Positions 8,685-16,715 of a stretch of 64,000 bases of DNA are shown here, in pieces. The notes below the pieces were generated by a model that worked only from the letters and a program-made list of their open reading frames with translations, did no database searches and was not told the DNA's origin. Positions within the stretch are counted from its first letter, which is position 1, and the number at the start of each line of letters is the position of its first letter. The position numbers were made by a program, and so were the translations under genes. The stretch comes from Halolactibacillus miurensis (lineage in GTDB: Bacteria > Bacillota > Bacilli > Bacillales > Amphibacillaceae). Location: assembly GCF_900116255.1 (NCBI RefSeq), contig NZ_FPAI01000001.1, forward strand, positions 343,614 through 407,613. Reading direction: 5' to 3'.

Positions 8685-9463
8685 TCAAGCGACGCATCGC
8701 TTGTCTTCAGATCGATATTCAGTTTGGTGATGTAACAGCTAATTTACAAGAAGTGGCCAAGCAATTTAACCACCTTGATGCTGATGTTGATACCGTTGTG
8801 TTACCAGAGTTTTGGCCAATGGGCTATAGCTTAGATCGTTTAGCAGAGGTAGTTGAATATGATATGTTGACGCCGATTAAAACACTGGCGAAACAGTATA
8901 ACGTCGATATTATTGCCGGTTCTGTGCCAACCAAGCGCGACGGGAAGTTTTATAATTCGCTCCCGGTCATCACCCGTGAGGGTGAGGTCGTTTTTTGGTA
9001 TGATAAGGTCCACTTGTTTCGACTGATGGATGAAGAAAATTTCTTAGCGGAAGGAAAAGAATGTGGTGTTTTCACTCTCTCAGGTGTCACATCTGCGGCC
9101 GTGATTTGCTACGACATTCGTTTTCCGGAGTGGATTAAAACGCAGATGCTGGAAGACGTTGACCTGTTATATGTTGTCGCCGAGTGGCCGAAGCAACGCC
9201 TCGATCATTGGCGAGCGTTACTGATTGCGCGTGCGATTGAAAATCAAGTCTATGTTGTGGCATGTAACCGTGTCGGGAGTGATCCCAATAATACGTTTGC
9301 GGGTCATTCGATGGTCATTGACCCTTGGGGTCAAGTCATCAGTGAAGCAGATGATCAAACCGGGATACTGACAGCTACGATTGATTTAGCTGAGGTAAAG
9401 CAAATCAGACGACAAATTCCTGTTTATGAAGATCGACGTCCTGATCTCTATCGTTTAAAATAA
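8681..9463 (+). CDS. mtnU: Carbon-nitrogen hydrolase, MtnU-like omega-amidase
   Basis: The 260-residue nitrilase-superfamily protein carries the triad Glu43 (LPEFWPMGY), Lys109 (WYDKVHLF) and Cys143 (VICYDIRFPEW). Length and motifs match Bacillus MtnU (YkrU) and Nit2-type omega-amidases, which hydrolyse 2-oxoglutaramate or 2-oxosuccinamate to oxo acids and ammonia. That would pull glutamine-dependent transamination by MtnE forward. The start codon overlaps the stop of the upstream dehydrogenase gene (ATGA), so the two are translationally coupled. The close mtnE supports this role over other nitrilase-family activities, but exact substrate specificity is inference. Confidence 0.78.
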   Translation: MIKRRIACLQIDIQFGDVTANLQEVAKQFNHLDADVDTVVLPEFWPMGYSLDRLAEVVEYDMLTPIKTLAKQYNVDIIAGSVPTKRDGKFYNSLPVITREGEVVFWYDKVHLFRLMDEENFLAEGKECGVFTLSGVTSAAVICYDIRFPEWIKTQMLEDVDLLYVVAEWPKQRLDHWRALLIARAIENQVYVVACNRVGSDPNNTFAGHSMVIDPWGQVISEADDQTGILTATIDLAEVKQIRRQIPVYEDRRPDLYRLK

Positions 9464-9504
9464 GGGATCATTCACGAAAAGTTTTAAAAGTTTAGAAAAT
9501 TGTG

Positions 9505-9533
9505 TTGACTTTTCATTTGATACTGTGTAAAGT
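9505..9533 (+). promoter_or_regulatory. Promoter of the SAM-regulated met operon
   Basis: TTGACT (9505-9510), a 17-base spacer and TAAAGT (9528-9533) lie 30 bases before the riboswitch aptamer. Confidence 0.65.
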
Positions 9534-9562
9534 AAGTCTCAACAAAAAAATATTGACCGGAT

Positions 9563-9665
9563 CTTATCAAGAGAGGTGGAGGGACTGGCCCTTTGAAGCC
9601 TCGGCAACAGACATGTATGTCCTCGTGCCAAATCCAGCAGCCCTAGTTAGGGATGACAGATAAGT
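9563..9665 (+). promoter_or_regulatory. SAM-I (S-box) riboswitch aptamer
   Basis: The aptamer opens with CTTATCAAGAGAGGTGGAGG and contains GACTGGCCC, TTTGAAGCCTCGGCAACAG, CGTGCCAAATCC, a CCCTAGTTAGGG hairpin and a closing GACAGATAAG that pairs with the start to form P1. All conserved S-box blocks are present in order. A terminator follows 14 bases later, so binding of S-adenosylmethionine should switch off the metQNI operon. Confidence 0.97.
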
Positions 9666-9678
9666 TGAGACAACATTT

Positions 9679-9716
9679 AACGCCTCAATTTATCACTTGA
9701 TAAATTGAGGCGTTTT
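9679..9716 (+). terminator. Riboswitch-controlled terminator
   Basis: Seventeen-base perfect arms (9679-9695 and 9698-9714) end in GCGTTTTAATTT. The 5' arm would be sequestered by an antiterminator when SAM is scarce. Confidence 0.9.
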
Positions 9717-9758
9717 AATTTCCAGAGGGGTCCGGGAACAAATAAGGGGGAAGTAACA

Positions 9759-10559
9759 ATGAGAAAGTTATTAGGTTTGATTGGTTTAGTCGTATTAGTC
9801 GTACTGGCAGGATGTGGCAGTGAAGCAGGTGCCTTAAGTGAAGATGAAGTCACTGTTGGGGTGACAGCGGGTCCACATGAACAGATTTTAGAAAAGGTAA
9901 AAGAACTCGCGGCTGATGAAGGCTTAACCGTCAATATTGAAGTGTTTACTGAATATGTGATTCCAAATACGGCACTCGATGAGGGTGAACTTGATTTAAA
10001 TAGCTATCAACACCAACCGTTTTTAGATAATGCGAAAAGCGATCGTGGTTATGAGATTGAAGCCGTCGCAACAACGGTGAACTTCCCAATGGGGATTTAC
10101 TCAACAGGTATTAGTGACGTTAGTGAATTAGAAGAAGGCGACTCGGTTGCGTTACCGAACGACCCAACGAACGGGGCGCGTGCCTTAATGTTATTTGAAG
10201 ATGCCGGACTCATCACCTTAAAAGAGGGTGTAGGCGCTGAGGCCATGGTCATTGATATTGAAGAAAATCCATTAAACTTAGAATTTATTGAACTTGAAGC
10301 ATCTCAAATCCCGCGTCAATTAGAAGAAGTCGATGCGGCTGCGATTAATACAAACTTTGCGATTGAACATGGTTTTGTTCCAACAGAGGATTCGATTTAC
10401 ATCGAACCAAGTGACTCACCTTGGGTGAACTTAATTGTCGCAAGAGAAGAAAATGTCGACGCCCCTGTCGTTGAGAAGTTCATTAATATTTATCAATCGG
10501 ACGAAATCAAACAATTTATTGAGGACACATTCGAAGGATCTGTTGTTGCCTCATGGTAA
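9759..10559 (+). CDS. metQ: Methionine ABC transporter substrate-binding lipoprotein MetQ
   Basis: The 266-residue NlpA/MetQ-family lipoprotein has a signal peptide ending in the lipobox LAGC (Cys19). The family pattern follows: VTVGVTAGPHEQIL near the mature N-terminus, then FTEYVIPNTAL, LNSYQHQPFL and VALPNDPTNGARAL. It binds L-methionine, and in many species D-methionine, outside the membrane and hands it to MetNI. The ATG at 9759 follows AGGGGGAAG. A longer in-frame reading starting inside the riboswitch terminator is rejected because it would precede the signal peptide. It is the first gene of metQ-metN-metI-oxidase, controlled by the S-box. Confidence 0.95.
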   Translation: MRKLLGLIGLVVLVVLAGCGSEAGALSEDEVTVGVTAGPHEQILEKVKELAADEGLTVNIEVFTEYVIPNTALDEGELDLNSYQHQPFLDNAKSDRGYEIEAVATTVNFPMGIYSTGISDVSELEEGDSVALPNDPTNGARALMLFEDAGLITLKEGVGAEAMVIDIEENPLNLEFIELEASQIPRQLEEVDAAAINTNFAIEHGFVPTEDSIYIEPSDSPWVNLIVAREENVDAPVVEKFINIYQSDEIKQFIEDTFEGSVVASW

Positions 10560-10572
10560 GGAGGTAGCTTAA

Positions 10573-11601
10573 ATGATTGAACTTAAACATATTACAAAAG
10601 TATTCAAGACGGGGAAATCTGATGTGAAAGCGCTGGATGATGTGAGCTTAACCGTTGAAAAAGGTGAAATCTTTGGTGTGATTGGCTATAGCGGGGCGGG
10701 TAAAAGTACCCTCGTTCGCATGGCCAACCTTTTAGAAGAGCCAACATCAGGCGATGTCATTATTGATAGCGATAACTTAGTGACGTTATCAAAAGAGGCA
10801 CTTAGAAAGAAACGCCAACGGATTGGGATGATTTTTCAAGGGTTTAATTTATTAAAAACGCTCACCGTCTATCAAAACATCGCGATTCCACTGAAACTTA
10901 CGGGTGTTGCTGAAAATGAAATCAAAACGCGAGTAAAAAAGTATTTAGAGATTGTTGGACTGAGTGATAAAACGGATGTCTATCCGAATCAACTCTCAGG
11001 TGGACAAAAACAACGGGTCGCCATTGCCCGTGCGCTCTCACATGAGCCAGATATCTTGTTGAGTGACGAGGCGACAAGTGCCCTTGATCCAGATACAACC
11101 GATCAAATTCTTGAACTACTATTAAAAATAAACCGAGAACTTGGGATTACGATTCTACTTATTACCCATGAGATGCATGTCATCCAGCGGATTTGTGACC
11201 GCGTGGCGGTTATGGAAAACGGGAAAATCATTGAACAAGGTCCGGTTGTTGATTTATATACCGAACCGAAGCATCAAACAACGAGACGCTTTGTCGAAAG
11301 TATCTTTCCAAGTCAAACACCGAAGCACATTATTAAAGATCTACAAAAAGAAGGGCCAATTCTTGATTTAACGTTTGTTGGCAGTGCCACAGAGAGCCCG
11401 AGTCTATCAGTTATTTCAAACCGTTATCAGATTGAAACAAATATATTATCTGGGAATATTGTTGAGTTAAAAGATCAGACATTTGGAAAACTACGTGCGC
11501 ATATTAAAGGGTCAGTTCAAGAAACGACGAAATCCATTGATTACTTAACGGACCAAGGTGTTATTGTAAGGGAGGTGGTCATCCATGACGGCATTTATTG
11601 A
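10573..11601 (+). CDS. metN: Methionine ABC transporter ATPase MetN
   Basis: The 342-residue ATPase has Walker A GYSGAGKST (residues 38-46), the signature LSGGQ (141-145), Walker B ILLSDE (161-166) and an H-loop histidine in LLITHEMH. The region after about residue 260 is the NIL domain, the ACT-like C-terminal methionine sensor of MetN proteins that inhibits transport when methionine is plentiful. AAGGAGG lies 9 bases before the start. Thirteen bases separate it from metQ and it overlaps metI by 17 bases. Confidence 0.95.
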   Translation: MIELKHITKVFKTGKSDVKALDDVSLTVEKGEIFGVIGYSGAGKSTLVRMANLLEEPTSGDVIIDSDNLVTLSKEALRKKRQRIGMIFQGFNLLKTLTVYQNIAIPLKLTGVAENEIKTRVKKYLEIVGLSDKTDVYPNQLSGGQKQRVAIARALSHEPDILLSDEATSALDPDTTDQILELLLKINRELGITILLITHEMHVIQRICDRVAVMENGKIIEQGPVVDLYTEPKHQTTRRFVESIFPSQTPKHIIKDLQKEGPILDLTFVGSATESPSLSVISNRYQIETNILSGNIVELKDQTFGKLRAHIKGSVQETTKSIDYLTDQGVIVREVVIHDGIY

Positions 11602-12244
11602 ACGGTGGGGTACAACCATTATTGAAGCAACACTAGCAACATTCCAAATGGTGACCATCAGTTTGTTTTTCTCAATTCTGATTGGCTTACCACTCGGTGT
11701 GTTACTCGTCATTAGTCGAACGAATGGCAAGCGTTATATTTGGTTGTACCGGGTACTGAACATTGTCATTAACACGATTCGTTCGGTTCCGTTTATTATT
11801 TTACTATTTGCTTTATTACCGTTTACGCGGGCCATCGTTGGAACATCGATGGGCGTTAGAGGCGTGATCGTGCCACTTGTTATCTTTACCGCGCCGTACT
11901 TAGCCCGATTAATGGAATCTTCTTTACTCGAAGTCGACCAAGGTGTTATTGAAGCGTATCAGGCGATGGGGATTAAACCACTCCATATCATTTGGCACGT
12001 CATGATTCGCGAAGCGAAATCATCGATTATTTTAGGGATTACGATTGCGGTAATTGGGCTCATTGGCGCAACAGCGATGGCAGGCTTAGTCGGTGCGGGT
12101 GGTCTCGGGGATGTGGCTTATCGATTTGGGCATGTGCGTTATCAACCTGAAGTCATGTATGTGACGATTGTGATCTTGATTATTCTGATTCAAGGTATTC
12201 AAACGTTAGGTAACGTCCTCAGTCAAAAGGCGAAGAAAGATTAA
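11585..12244 (+). CDS. metI: Methionine ABC transporter permease MetI
   Basis: The 219-residue permease has about five transmembrane helices and the inner-membrane coupling motif EAYQAMGIKPLHIIWHVMIREA, seen in parts around residues 119-140. It pairs with MetN to import methionine. GGGAGGTGG within the end of metN serves as ribosome site, and the 17-base overlap indicates translational coupling. Family length is normal (about 220). Confidence 0.95.
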   Translation: MTAFIERWGTTIIEATLATFQMVTISLFFSILIGLPLGVLLVISRTNGKRYIWLYRVLNIVINTIRSVPFIILLFALLPFTRAIVGTSMGVRGVIVPLVIFTAPYLARLMESSLLEVDQGVIEAYQAMGIKPLHIIWHVMIREAKSSIILGITIAVIGLIGATAMAGLVGAGGLGDVAYRFGHVRYQPEVMYVTIVILIILIQGIQTLGNVLSQKAKKD

Positions 12245-12253
12245 GGTGATACG

Positions 12254-13345
12254 ATGACGTTAAAAACGACAGATAAATGGGAGACGATAGCTAAACAACA
12301 ACTTTCACGCAATGCCTTTGGTTATTTATCCGGTGGGGCTGGTAGTGAGGTTAGTCTTAAATATAATGCCGAGCAGTTTAATCGTTACCGGTTAATCCCT
12401 CGCTTGTTGAGAGATGTCTCTCATGTGGATACATCTGTAGAATTATTACATTCAACCATTCAAGCGCCTATTTTGTTGGCGCCGATTGGGTTTCATACGA
12501 TTGTGCATGAATGTGGTGAACGGGCAAGTGCGAGCGCGGCAAATACATTAGGGCTTCCGTTTATCCAAAGTACGGTCGCGAGCTTTAGTATCGAAGATAT
12601 TAGTGAAGTAATGACGGAGAGTGATCACTACTTCCAGCTCTATTGGCCGAGTGATGACGATGTGGCTTATAGCTTGGTGAGACGAGCAGAACAAGCCGGT
12701 GTCAAAGGTCTTGTGATTACCGTTGATACGCCTGTCTTAGGAAGACGTGAAATTGATCTTTCGCACGATTATTTTCCGATGGATGAAGGCGCGGGTATGG
12801 CAAACTTCATGACAGACCCGGTATTTAAAGAGAAGTATGTAACAAGTGAGGATAATCAAGCGACACTCAAACAAAAAATTCAATCAATATTATTTAACCA
12901 AACATTAACGTTTGAGAAGGTCGAAACGTTAATTAGTCAGACATCACTACCTGTTATTATTAAGGGTATCTTAGAGCCGAGTGATGCTAAACATTGTAAA
13001 GATATAGGTGCAGCCGGTGTGATTGTGAGTAATCACGGGGCAAGACAACTTGATAGTGCCATTGAACCACTTGAAGTAATAGAAGAGATCAGAGAAAAAG
13101 TGGGACATGATTTTCCGTTATTGATCGATGGTGGCATCAGACGTGGAACAGATGTGATCAAAGCTTATATGTTGGGAGCGGATAGTGTGCTAATTGGACG
13201 GCCATACATATATGGACTTACCGGTGGGGAAGTGGGTGTTCGAGATGTGCTAGAACAATTAATAGATGACTTAACGGTGAATCTAAAATTACTCGGTGCA
13301 GCATCCTGGCATGAATTATCTCCCGCTCAAATAAGACGGCTCTAG
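12254..13345 (+). CDS. FMN-dependent alpha-hydroxy-acid oxidase
   Basis: The 363-residue protein belongs to the FMN-dependent lactate oxidase/glycolate oxidase/type 2 lactate dehydrogenase family. The active-site residues are in their expected places: Tyr24 (FGYLSGGAG), Tyr130 (FQLYWP), Lys237 (VIIKGI), His261 and Arg264 (VSNHGARQLD), with the phosphate-binding IDGGIRRGTD and GADSVLIGRP near the C-terminus. It would oxidise an L-2-hydroxy acid to a 2-oxo acid, making H2O2 if it acts as an oxidase. It starts 9 bases after metI with no promoter, so it is in the SAM-controlled operon. This suggests a methionine-related substrate such as 2-hydroxy-4-methylthiobutyrate, though lactate is the default for the family. 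The SD is weak (AAGGTGAT). Confidence 0.85.
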   Translation: MTLKTTDKWETIAKQQLSRNAFGYLSGGAGSEVSLKYNAEQFNRYRLIPRLLRDVSHVDTSVELLHSTIQAPILLAPIGFHTIVHECGERASASAANTLGLPFIQSTVASFSIEDISEVMTESDHYFQLYWPSDDDVAYSLVRRAEQAGVKGLVITVDTPVLGRREIDLSHDYFPMDEGAGMANFMTDPVFKEKYVTSEDNQATLKQKIQSILFNQTLTFEKVETLISQTSLPVIIKGILEPSDAKHCKDIGAAGVIVSNHGARQLDSAIEPLEVIEEIREKVGHDFPLLIDGGIRRGTDVIKAYMLGADSVLIGRPYIYGLTGGEVGVRDVLEQLIDDLTVNLKLLGAASWHELSPAQIRRL

Positions 13346-13364
13346 CATAAGAGTCGTCTTTTTG
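13334..13364 (+). terminator. Terminator of the met operon
   Basis: AGACGGCTCT (13334-13343) pairs with AGAGTCGTCT (13350-13359), followed by TTTTTG. The 5' arm overlaps the stop codon of the oxidase gene. Confidence 0.9.
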
Positions 13365-13405
13365 TGCATCCGACTAAAGAAAGATAAGGTTTTTTGTGTA
13401 ATTTG

Positions 13406-13435
13406 TTCACAAATAGGTGATTTTGCCGATATAAT
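13406..13435 (+). promoter_or_regulatory. Chemoreceptor promoter: sigma-D-like and sigma-A-like elements overlapping
   Basis: GCCGATAT (13425-13432) equals the sigma-D (FliA) -10 consensus, but a clean TAAA -35 at the right distance is missing. A sigma-A reading also exists: TTCACA (13406-13411), 18 bases, TATAAT (13430-13435). Confidence 0.55.
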
Positions 13436-13470
13436 AGAAAGGAAGTGGATATATTTTAGGGGGTAAACAA

Positions 13471-15159
13471 ATGAAGATTAAAGGTAAGTTAATCAGTTCT
13501 TATATCGTGATTGCGCTACTTGTGTTAGTAGTGGGCGCGGCAGGTATTTGGGGCACGGGTGAAGTACAAGATGATGCACGTTTATTGTATCGTAATCGAG
13601 TCGAGCCCTTAGGTGTCATGACAGAAATGATTCAAACAGCAGAGAATTCGCGTGTACAATTATTATCAGGTGTCACAGAGGAAGACCCAGCAGGGGGAAA
13701 TGATGCGACAAATACGATTCAATCAATGAATGGATTGCTTGAAACGTATGGAGCATTTGATATGGAAGCTAATGAACGTGAGTTATTTAACCTTATGTCA
13801 GAGCAGTGGCATACATATAGTGCTCAAGCAATCGATAATGCCCGCTTAGTATCAAATGGGTCATTTGAACAAGCGGCTAGTGGGATAGCGGCCATTGGTA
13901 ATGATTTTCGAACTTTTCGAGAGACACTTTATCAATTGCGTGACGGAAGTTTAGATATCGCAAAGAATGATTATGATAATGCATCACAATCTTTTGAATG
14001 GGCTCGATCCATTATTTTCTTTATGGCGATTGGCGTCATGATTTTAGCAATTATTTTAGGTGTCGTAATAGGGCGTTTAATCGGTAACCCGTTAAAACGC
14101 ATCGCTGCTCGTTTAACAGCGATTGCTCAAGGGGATTTAACTGGAGACTTGCTAGAAAACAAGCGTAAGGATGAAATTGGTGAATTAACTGAGTCAATGA
14201 ATATGATGCAAGAAGACTTACAAGCCGTGATTCGTAGTGTATCGAATGCCGCTGAACGCGTCTCTAGTGCCAGTGAAGAACTCACGCAATCCTCACTAGA
14301 AGTCCGCGAGGGATCTGAACAAATTGCGTCAACGATGCAAGAATTATCATCAGGTTCAGAAACACAGGCACATACTGTGTCAACGTTATCTGAGAAAATG
14401 GAGTTCTTCTTACAAAAAATCGCAGATGCGAACGAGAAGACAGAAAATGTTTCAGAAGAATCGATTACCGTCATTGAAAAAACAGATGAGGGTTACAAAA
14501 TGATGGAAGAAGCACTTAACCAAATGTTGAAGATTGATACGATTGTTAATGACGCAGTGAAAAAAGTGTCAAGTTTAGAACAACGCTCGAACCAAGTATC
14601 AAAACTTGTTGATGTTATTCAAGATATTGCCGAACAAACGAACCTATTAGCTCTAAATGCCGCGATTGAAGCAGCGCGTGCAGGTGAACATGGTGCTGGC
14701 TTTGCAGTTGTTGCCGATGAAGTGCGAAAACTCGCAGAAAATGTATCAGATTCTGTTAGAGAAATTACGACAATTATCCAAGGGATCCAAGGTGATACGA
14801 AAGAAGTCGTTAATGCATTAGAATCAGGCTACAGCGAAGTGAACACAGGTACAGTACAAATGGCACAAACGGGTCAGAACTTCACTGTCATTAACGATGC
14901 GATCAAACAAATGGTAGAAAAGATTGAGTATGTATCACGTACGCTTTCTGATGTGACAAATGAGAGTGTCCTTATTAATACATCGATTGAAGAGATTGCT
15001 TCAGTCTCTGAAGAGTCAGCTGCAGGTATTGAAGAAACTGCCGCCTCTTCTGAGCAGTCCGCTAGTTCAATGAATGAAATTTCATCTAGTGCGAATACAC
15101 TCGCAGAACTCGCTGAAAGCTTAAGTAAAGAAGTGAGCCACTTTAAAACAATTTCATAA
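13471..15159 (+). CDS. Transmembrane methyl-accepting chemotaxis protein
   Basis: The 562-residue receptor has an N-terminal membrane helix (residues about 8-28), an external four-helix-bundle-like sensor domain to about residue 180, a second membrane helix (about 183-206), a HAMP linker (about 207-260) and a long cytoplasmic signalling domain. The hairpin tip carries the invariant core of chemoreceptors, with [19 protein letters not shown] followed by [14 protein letters not shown]. It would signal through CheW/CheA to the flagellar motor. The ligand is unknown. AGGGGG precedes the ATG by 8 bases. No che genes are adjacent, so it is a free-standing receptor with its own promoter and terminator. 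Confidence 0.93.
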   Translation: MKIKGKLISSYIVIALLVLVVGAAGIWGTGEVQDDARLLYRNRVEPLGVMTEMIQTAENSRVQLLSGVTEEDPAGGNDATNTIQSMNGLLETYGAFDMEANERELFNLMSEQWHTYSAQAIDNARLVSNGSFEQAASGIAAIGNDFRTFRETLYQLRDGSLDIAKNDYDNASQSFEWARSIIFFMAIGVMILAIILGVVIGRLIGNPLKRIAARLTAIAQGDLTGDLLENKRKDEIGELTESMNMMQEDLQAVIRSVSNAAERVSSASEELTQSSLEVREGSEQIASTMQELSSGSETQAHTVSTLSEKMEFFLQKIADANEKTENVSEESITVIEKTDEGYKMMEEALNQMLKIDTIVNDAVKKVSSLEQRSNQVSKLVDVIQDIAEQTNLLALNAAIEAARAGEHGAGFAVVADEVRKLAENVSDSVREITTIIQGIQGDTKEVVNALESGYSEVNTGTVQMAQTGQNFTVINDAIKQMVEKIEYVSRTLSDVTNESVLINTSIEEIASVSEESAAGIEETAASSEQSASSMNEISSSANTLAELAESLSKEVSHFKTIS

Positions 15160-15169
15160 CTAAAGAGCG

Positions 15170-15206
15170 CCCCTTTATTCAATGTGTCATTGGATAAAGG
15201 GGTTTT
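15170..15206 (+). terminator. Terminator of the chemoreceptor gene
   Basis: CCCCTTTATTCAATG (15170-15184) pairs with CATTGGATAAAGGGG (15188-15202), followed by TTTT. Confidence 0.9.
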
Positions 15207-15371
15207 AATTATTTCAATGAGAGCTAGTTCAGCTGAGAACGCGCCAATATTCGCGTCTTTTTAACTAGGGTCCGATTATTTTTTGCTAAAGTATTCGTAG
15301 TTGAAGTCAAATTAATTGACTATCGCCTAGGTATTGTATAACCTGTGTATAGATATTGTATAAGAAACGAC
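15207..15371. other. Non-coding interval with hairpin and direct repeat
   Basis: No gene is visible. A nested hairpin spans 15224-15268 (outer CTAGTT/AACTAG, inner ACGCG/CGCGT, then CTTTTT), resembling a terminator with an added outer clamp. TATTGTATAA occurs at 15332-15341 and 15354-15363, start to start 22 bases, about two helical turns, as for a regulator binding site. Confidence 0.4.
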
Positions 15372-15398
15372 TAATTTTTTCTTTAATATTGCCGATAG
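15372..15398 (+). promoter_or_regulatory. Sigma-D-like promoter of the PAS chemoreceptor
   Basis: TAAT (15372-15375), 15 bases and GCCGATAG (15391-15398) closely match the sigma-D/FliA consensus TAAA-N15-GCCGATAT. It lies 73 bases before the gene start. Confidence 0.6.
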
Positions 15399-15471
15399 TA
15401 ATAAAGTAAGCATCATTTAATATATCAATCAATAGATAATACATTGGACCTATTTTTGAAGGGGAGTCCAG

Positions 15472-16395
15472 ATGGAGGAAAAGATGGAAACAAAACTATT
15501 TCAAAACTGTGAAGCAAGTGAACTGATTATGGAAGCTCTAGAAAGCAATTTAGCGATTATTCAATTTGATCTACAACGCCGCGTGTCTTATGTGAATCCT
15601 TTATTCGCGGCAACGGTAGGGTATCGTCCTGAAGAAATGAAAGGCATGCATCATAAAGAACTCTGTTTCGATACATTTAGTAAAAGTCAATCGTATGATG
15701 ATTTTTGGAATGGTTTATATCATGGGAAGAGTTTTCAAGATAAGATTGATAGAAAATCAAAGTCAGGTAACCGTGTGTGGCTTGAAGCAACCTATATGCC
15801 GTTAAAAGATCAGTCGGGTAAAGTGGTGGGCGTTGTGAAAGTCGCAACGGACATTACTCACCGTCAAGATACGATAACGAATGTGGTTGAACAATTGAGT
15901 GAAATGTCGAGTGTATTAAATGAACGTGCACGGACCGGGATTAGCCGCAGTAAAGATATCGCCAAACAAGTGGATCAAATTGATCAAGCTTATGACGCGT
16001 CTCAAAAAACATTAGAAACGCTTCAAGGAAATACGGCATCAATTCAAGATATCGTCAAAACCATTCGTGGCATTGCCTCACAAACCAATTTACTTGCCTT
16101 AAATGCGGCGATTGAAGCTGCTAGAGCGGGTGAACACGGACGTGGCTTTAGTGTTGTAGCCGATGAAGTGAGAAAACTTGCGACCGGTGTTGATGAGTCA
16201 ATTGGCGAAATCCGTCAAAACATTGACCAAATCACCAGTGAAATTTCACAAATTGTGAGTGATGCAAAAGACGTACAAGACAATATTAAACGGACAAAAC
16301 AAGAAGTCAACACTGCGACAACAGACTTTGATAATGTATTAGATGCCGCAGAACAATTATCTAAGCAAGCGGAAGAAGTGACCACGATTATCTAA
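15472..16395 (+). CDS. Soluble PAS-domain chemoreceptor
   Basis: The 307-residue protein lacks any membrane segment. Residues about 20-135 form a PAS domain with PAC end ([21 protein letters not shown], in parts; [16 protein letters not shown]). Residues about 140-307 are a short chemoreceptor signalling domain with the tip [20 protein letters not shown] and [12 protein letters not shown]. Such cytosolic receptors, for example PAS-type redox or energy sensors, monitor internal state and act on CheA. Whether the PAS pocket holds a cofactor such as FAD or haem is not visible. Two in-frame ATGs (15472 and 15484) both have Shine-Dalgarno sequences; GGGGAG precedes the first by 5 bases and GGAGG the second. 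The domain is shorter than usual, so it may be methylation-independent. Confidence 0.88.
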   Translation: MEEKMETKLFQNCEASELIMEALESNLAIIQFDLQRRVSYVNPLFAATVGYRPEEMKGMHHKELCFDTFSKSQSYDDFWNGLYHGKSFQDKIDRKSKSGNRVWLEATYMPLKDQSGKVVGVVKVATDITHRQDTITNVVEQLSEMSSVLNERARTGISRSKDIAKQVDQIDQAYDASQKTLETLQGNTASIQDIVKTIRGIASQTNLLALNAAIEAARAGEHGRGFSVVADEVRKLATGVDESIGEIRQNIDQITSEISQIVSDAKDVQDNIKRTKQEVNTATTDFDNVLDAAEQLSKQAEEVTTII

Positions 16396-16715
16396 GCTGA
16401 AGATGTGGGTAGTGAAGCTGAGAAAGCCGGGTTTTTAAGGGAAGTGAATCCTTAAAATATCCGGTTTTTTTCTGTTTATAAAAATATTTGCTTTCATATC
16501 AAAGGAAGCAGACATGAAGTAATGGTTAAAGAGCCTGAATCTATTAGCTTCCTGTAATTACATAATTTAAGTGTCAGAAGGTACAGTGAGAGAAGAAAAA
16601 GATAAAATGAAATCAATCGATAGCCTCTCTACAAATGTTGGATTTTCCTTTAATATAAGAATTGCAAGAATATTTGCGAAAATACATAGAGATGAAAAAG
16701 AAAGAAGGTCTAAAA
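16396..16715. other. Intergenic interval, no gene recognised
   Basis: After the terminator at 16425-16471 the stretch shows only an inverted repeat AGGAAGC (16503-16509)/GCTTCCT (16547-16553). An open frame from 16571 crosses the signal peptide region of the next gene in another frame and is not convincing. Confidence 0.4.
16425..16471 (+). terminator. Terminator of the PAS chemoreceptor gene
   Basis: A stem of CCGG plus TTTTTAAGG (16427-16440) against CCTTAAAA plus CCGG (16450-16464) is followed by seven T residues (16465-16471). Confidence 0.85.

Noticed and set aside
9705..9758. N-terminal extension of MetQ
   Set aside because: The extension begins inside the riboswitch terminator and would block recognition of the lipoprotein signal peptide.
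14127..15182. Minus-strand open frames opposite the chemoreceptor gene
   Set aside because: They are Ser-rich shadows of a Glu/Ala/Ser-rich coding sequence and have no ribosome binding sites.
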